From positions 1 to 7,320 of the forward strand of contig DATKZH010000361.1 in NCBI GenBank assembly GCA_035528065.1: a DNA stretch of 7,320 nucleotides, written 5' to 3'. The notes under the pieces are model-generated. The model did not search any database and was not told the origin of the DNA. It saw only the letters and a list, made by a program, of their open reading frames with translations. Shown in pieces: positions 7,094 through 7,320 of this stretch (position 1 is the first letter of the stretch; every line of letters begins with the position of its first letter). The DNA is from DATKZH01 sp035528065. Its GTDB lineage: Bacteria; Planctomycetota; Planctomycetia; Pirellulales; Thermoguttaceae. Both the position numbers and the translations under genes were made by a program.

Positions 7094-7123
7094 AAAAAAA
7101 AGCCCACGCAAAAGCGCAGGCTT
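7094..7123 (-). terminator. Rho-independent terminator in the T7 T-phi position
   Basis: On the minus strand, AAGCCTGCGC (7123-7114) pairs along its whole length with GCGTGGGCTT (7109-7100). This gives a 10-bp stem with two G-U wobbles and a TTTT loop, followed directly by six more T residues (7099-7094). There is no T tract on the plus-strand side, so it works for minus-strand transcripts only. It sits between the upstream partial gene and the gp11-like gene. T7 has its T-phi terminator between genes 10 and 11, so the position agrees. In T7 that terminator is leaky and sets the ratio of capsid to tail transcripts. The same role here is inferred. Confidence 0.9.
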
Positions 7124-7147
7124 AGTGTGATCGGGAAAACGTGTTTC

Positions 7148-7320
7148 TCAGGCTCCGCAGCCCATCAGCATCCCGCTGTTGACCGGAGGTGCCCATTCGA
7201 CCGAACCGGCGTCGTTGCCGGTCCCGTCCACCGATCCGTAGGCGACGATCTTGCCGGTATCGAGCGTCAGGTTCGATATCGTGCCGAGCCGAACGGCGGC
7301 GTCCGTAGCGCTCAGCGTCC
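7148..7320 (-). CDS. C-terminal end of an unrecognised protein (partial, 5' end outside window)
   Basis: This frame is open from the window edge to a TGA at 7150-7148 and gives the last 56 residues of a protein, ending GMLMGCGA. The reading is preferred over the other open minus frame because that one is arginine-rich with no stop before the terminator, typical of a shadow in GC-rich DNA. This one has balanced composition, with alternating hydrophobic and Gly/Thr/Asp residues suggesting beta strands (for example GKIVAYGSVDG). The stop lies 25 nt before a terminator hairpin, as expected for the end of a transcription unit. In T7 the gene just before the T-phi terminator is the major capsid gene, but nothing in these 56 residues lets me recognise a capsid protein. 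It could equally be a capsid decoration or other virion protein. Identity unknown. Confidence 0.7.
   Translation of the reverse strand, partial: TLSATDAAVRLGTISNLTLDTGKIVAYGSVDGTGNDAGSVEWAPPVNSGMLMGCGA

Larger units (their letters stand above)
7065..7147. other. Only intergenic gap in the window
   Basis: These 83 nt separate the upstream partial gene from the gp11-like gene and hold the terminator and the adaptor's ribosome site. No convincing promoter was found: the bases before the hairpin show only a weak phage-promoter-like stretch that would fire straight into the terminator. Transcription of the tail genes therefore probably reads through the terminator from upstream. Confidence 0.6.

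Noticed and set aside
7094..7123. The hairpin acting as a terminator on the plus strand too
   Set aside because: On that strand the poly-A comes before the stem and no T tract follows it, and there is no plus-strand gene to end.
7118..7134. Stretch CGATCACACTAAG on the minus strand, slightly like T7/SP6-type promoters
   Set aside because: Only short matches (CGA, CACTA) to the consensus. Transcription would start immediately before the terminator hairpin, and there is no second copy in the window to support a phage-specific promoter family.

Overview
The window is a stretch of the virion-structure region of a T7-like (short-tailed, podovirus-type) bacteriophage. Every gene lies on the minus strand, so the biological order runs from high to low coordinates. 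The order matches T7 late genes: an unrecognised gene end, an intrinsic terminator in the position of T7 T-phi, then gp11-like tail adaptor (tail tubular protein A), gp12-like nozzle (tail tubular protein B), gp13-like GNAT-fold protein, gp14-like internal/ejection protein and the N-terminal part of a gp15-like internal/ejection protein. DNA is moderately GC-rich with GC-rich third codon positions, which produces long arginine-rich shadow frames. The host cannot be named from this window; a lytic phage, a prophage and a metagenomic viral contig are all possible. The assignments rest on recognisable protein motifs plus gene order, without any database search.

Layout: 7320-7148 holds the last 56 residues of an upstream gene. 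7147-7065 is the only real intergenic gap and holds a strong hairpin with a T tract. 7064-6255 encodes the adaptor, 6254-2331 the very large nozzle protein, 2331-1834 the gp13-like protein, 1841-1344 the gp14-like protein, and 1342-1 the start of the gp15-like protein, which leaves the window. The five genes after the terminator are packed stop-to-start: junctions of 0 nt, 1-nt overlap, 8-nt overlap and 1-nt gap. This indicates one translationally coupled message.

The adaptor and nozzle would form the short tail below the portal. The gp14- and gp15-like proteins would be stored in the capsid and ejected to extend the channel through the cell envelope. The unusual part is elaboration of both tail proteins. 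The adaptor carries two copies of a 35-residue GTFT-type beta module. The nozzle, 1307 residues against about 794 in T7 gp12, carries three tandem copies of a 78-residue module and a complete LamG/concanavalin-A-like lectin domain spliced into an otherwise conserved gp12 segment. The lectin segment is lower in GC than its surroundings, consistent with later acquisition. I saw no enzyme system, CRISPR array, tRNA, insertion sequence or attachment site, and no credible gene on the plus strand.
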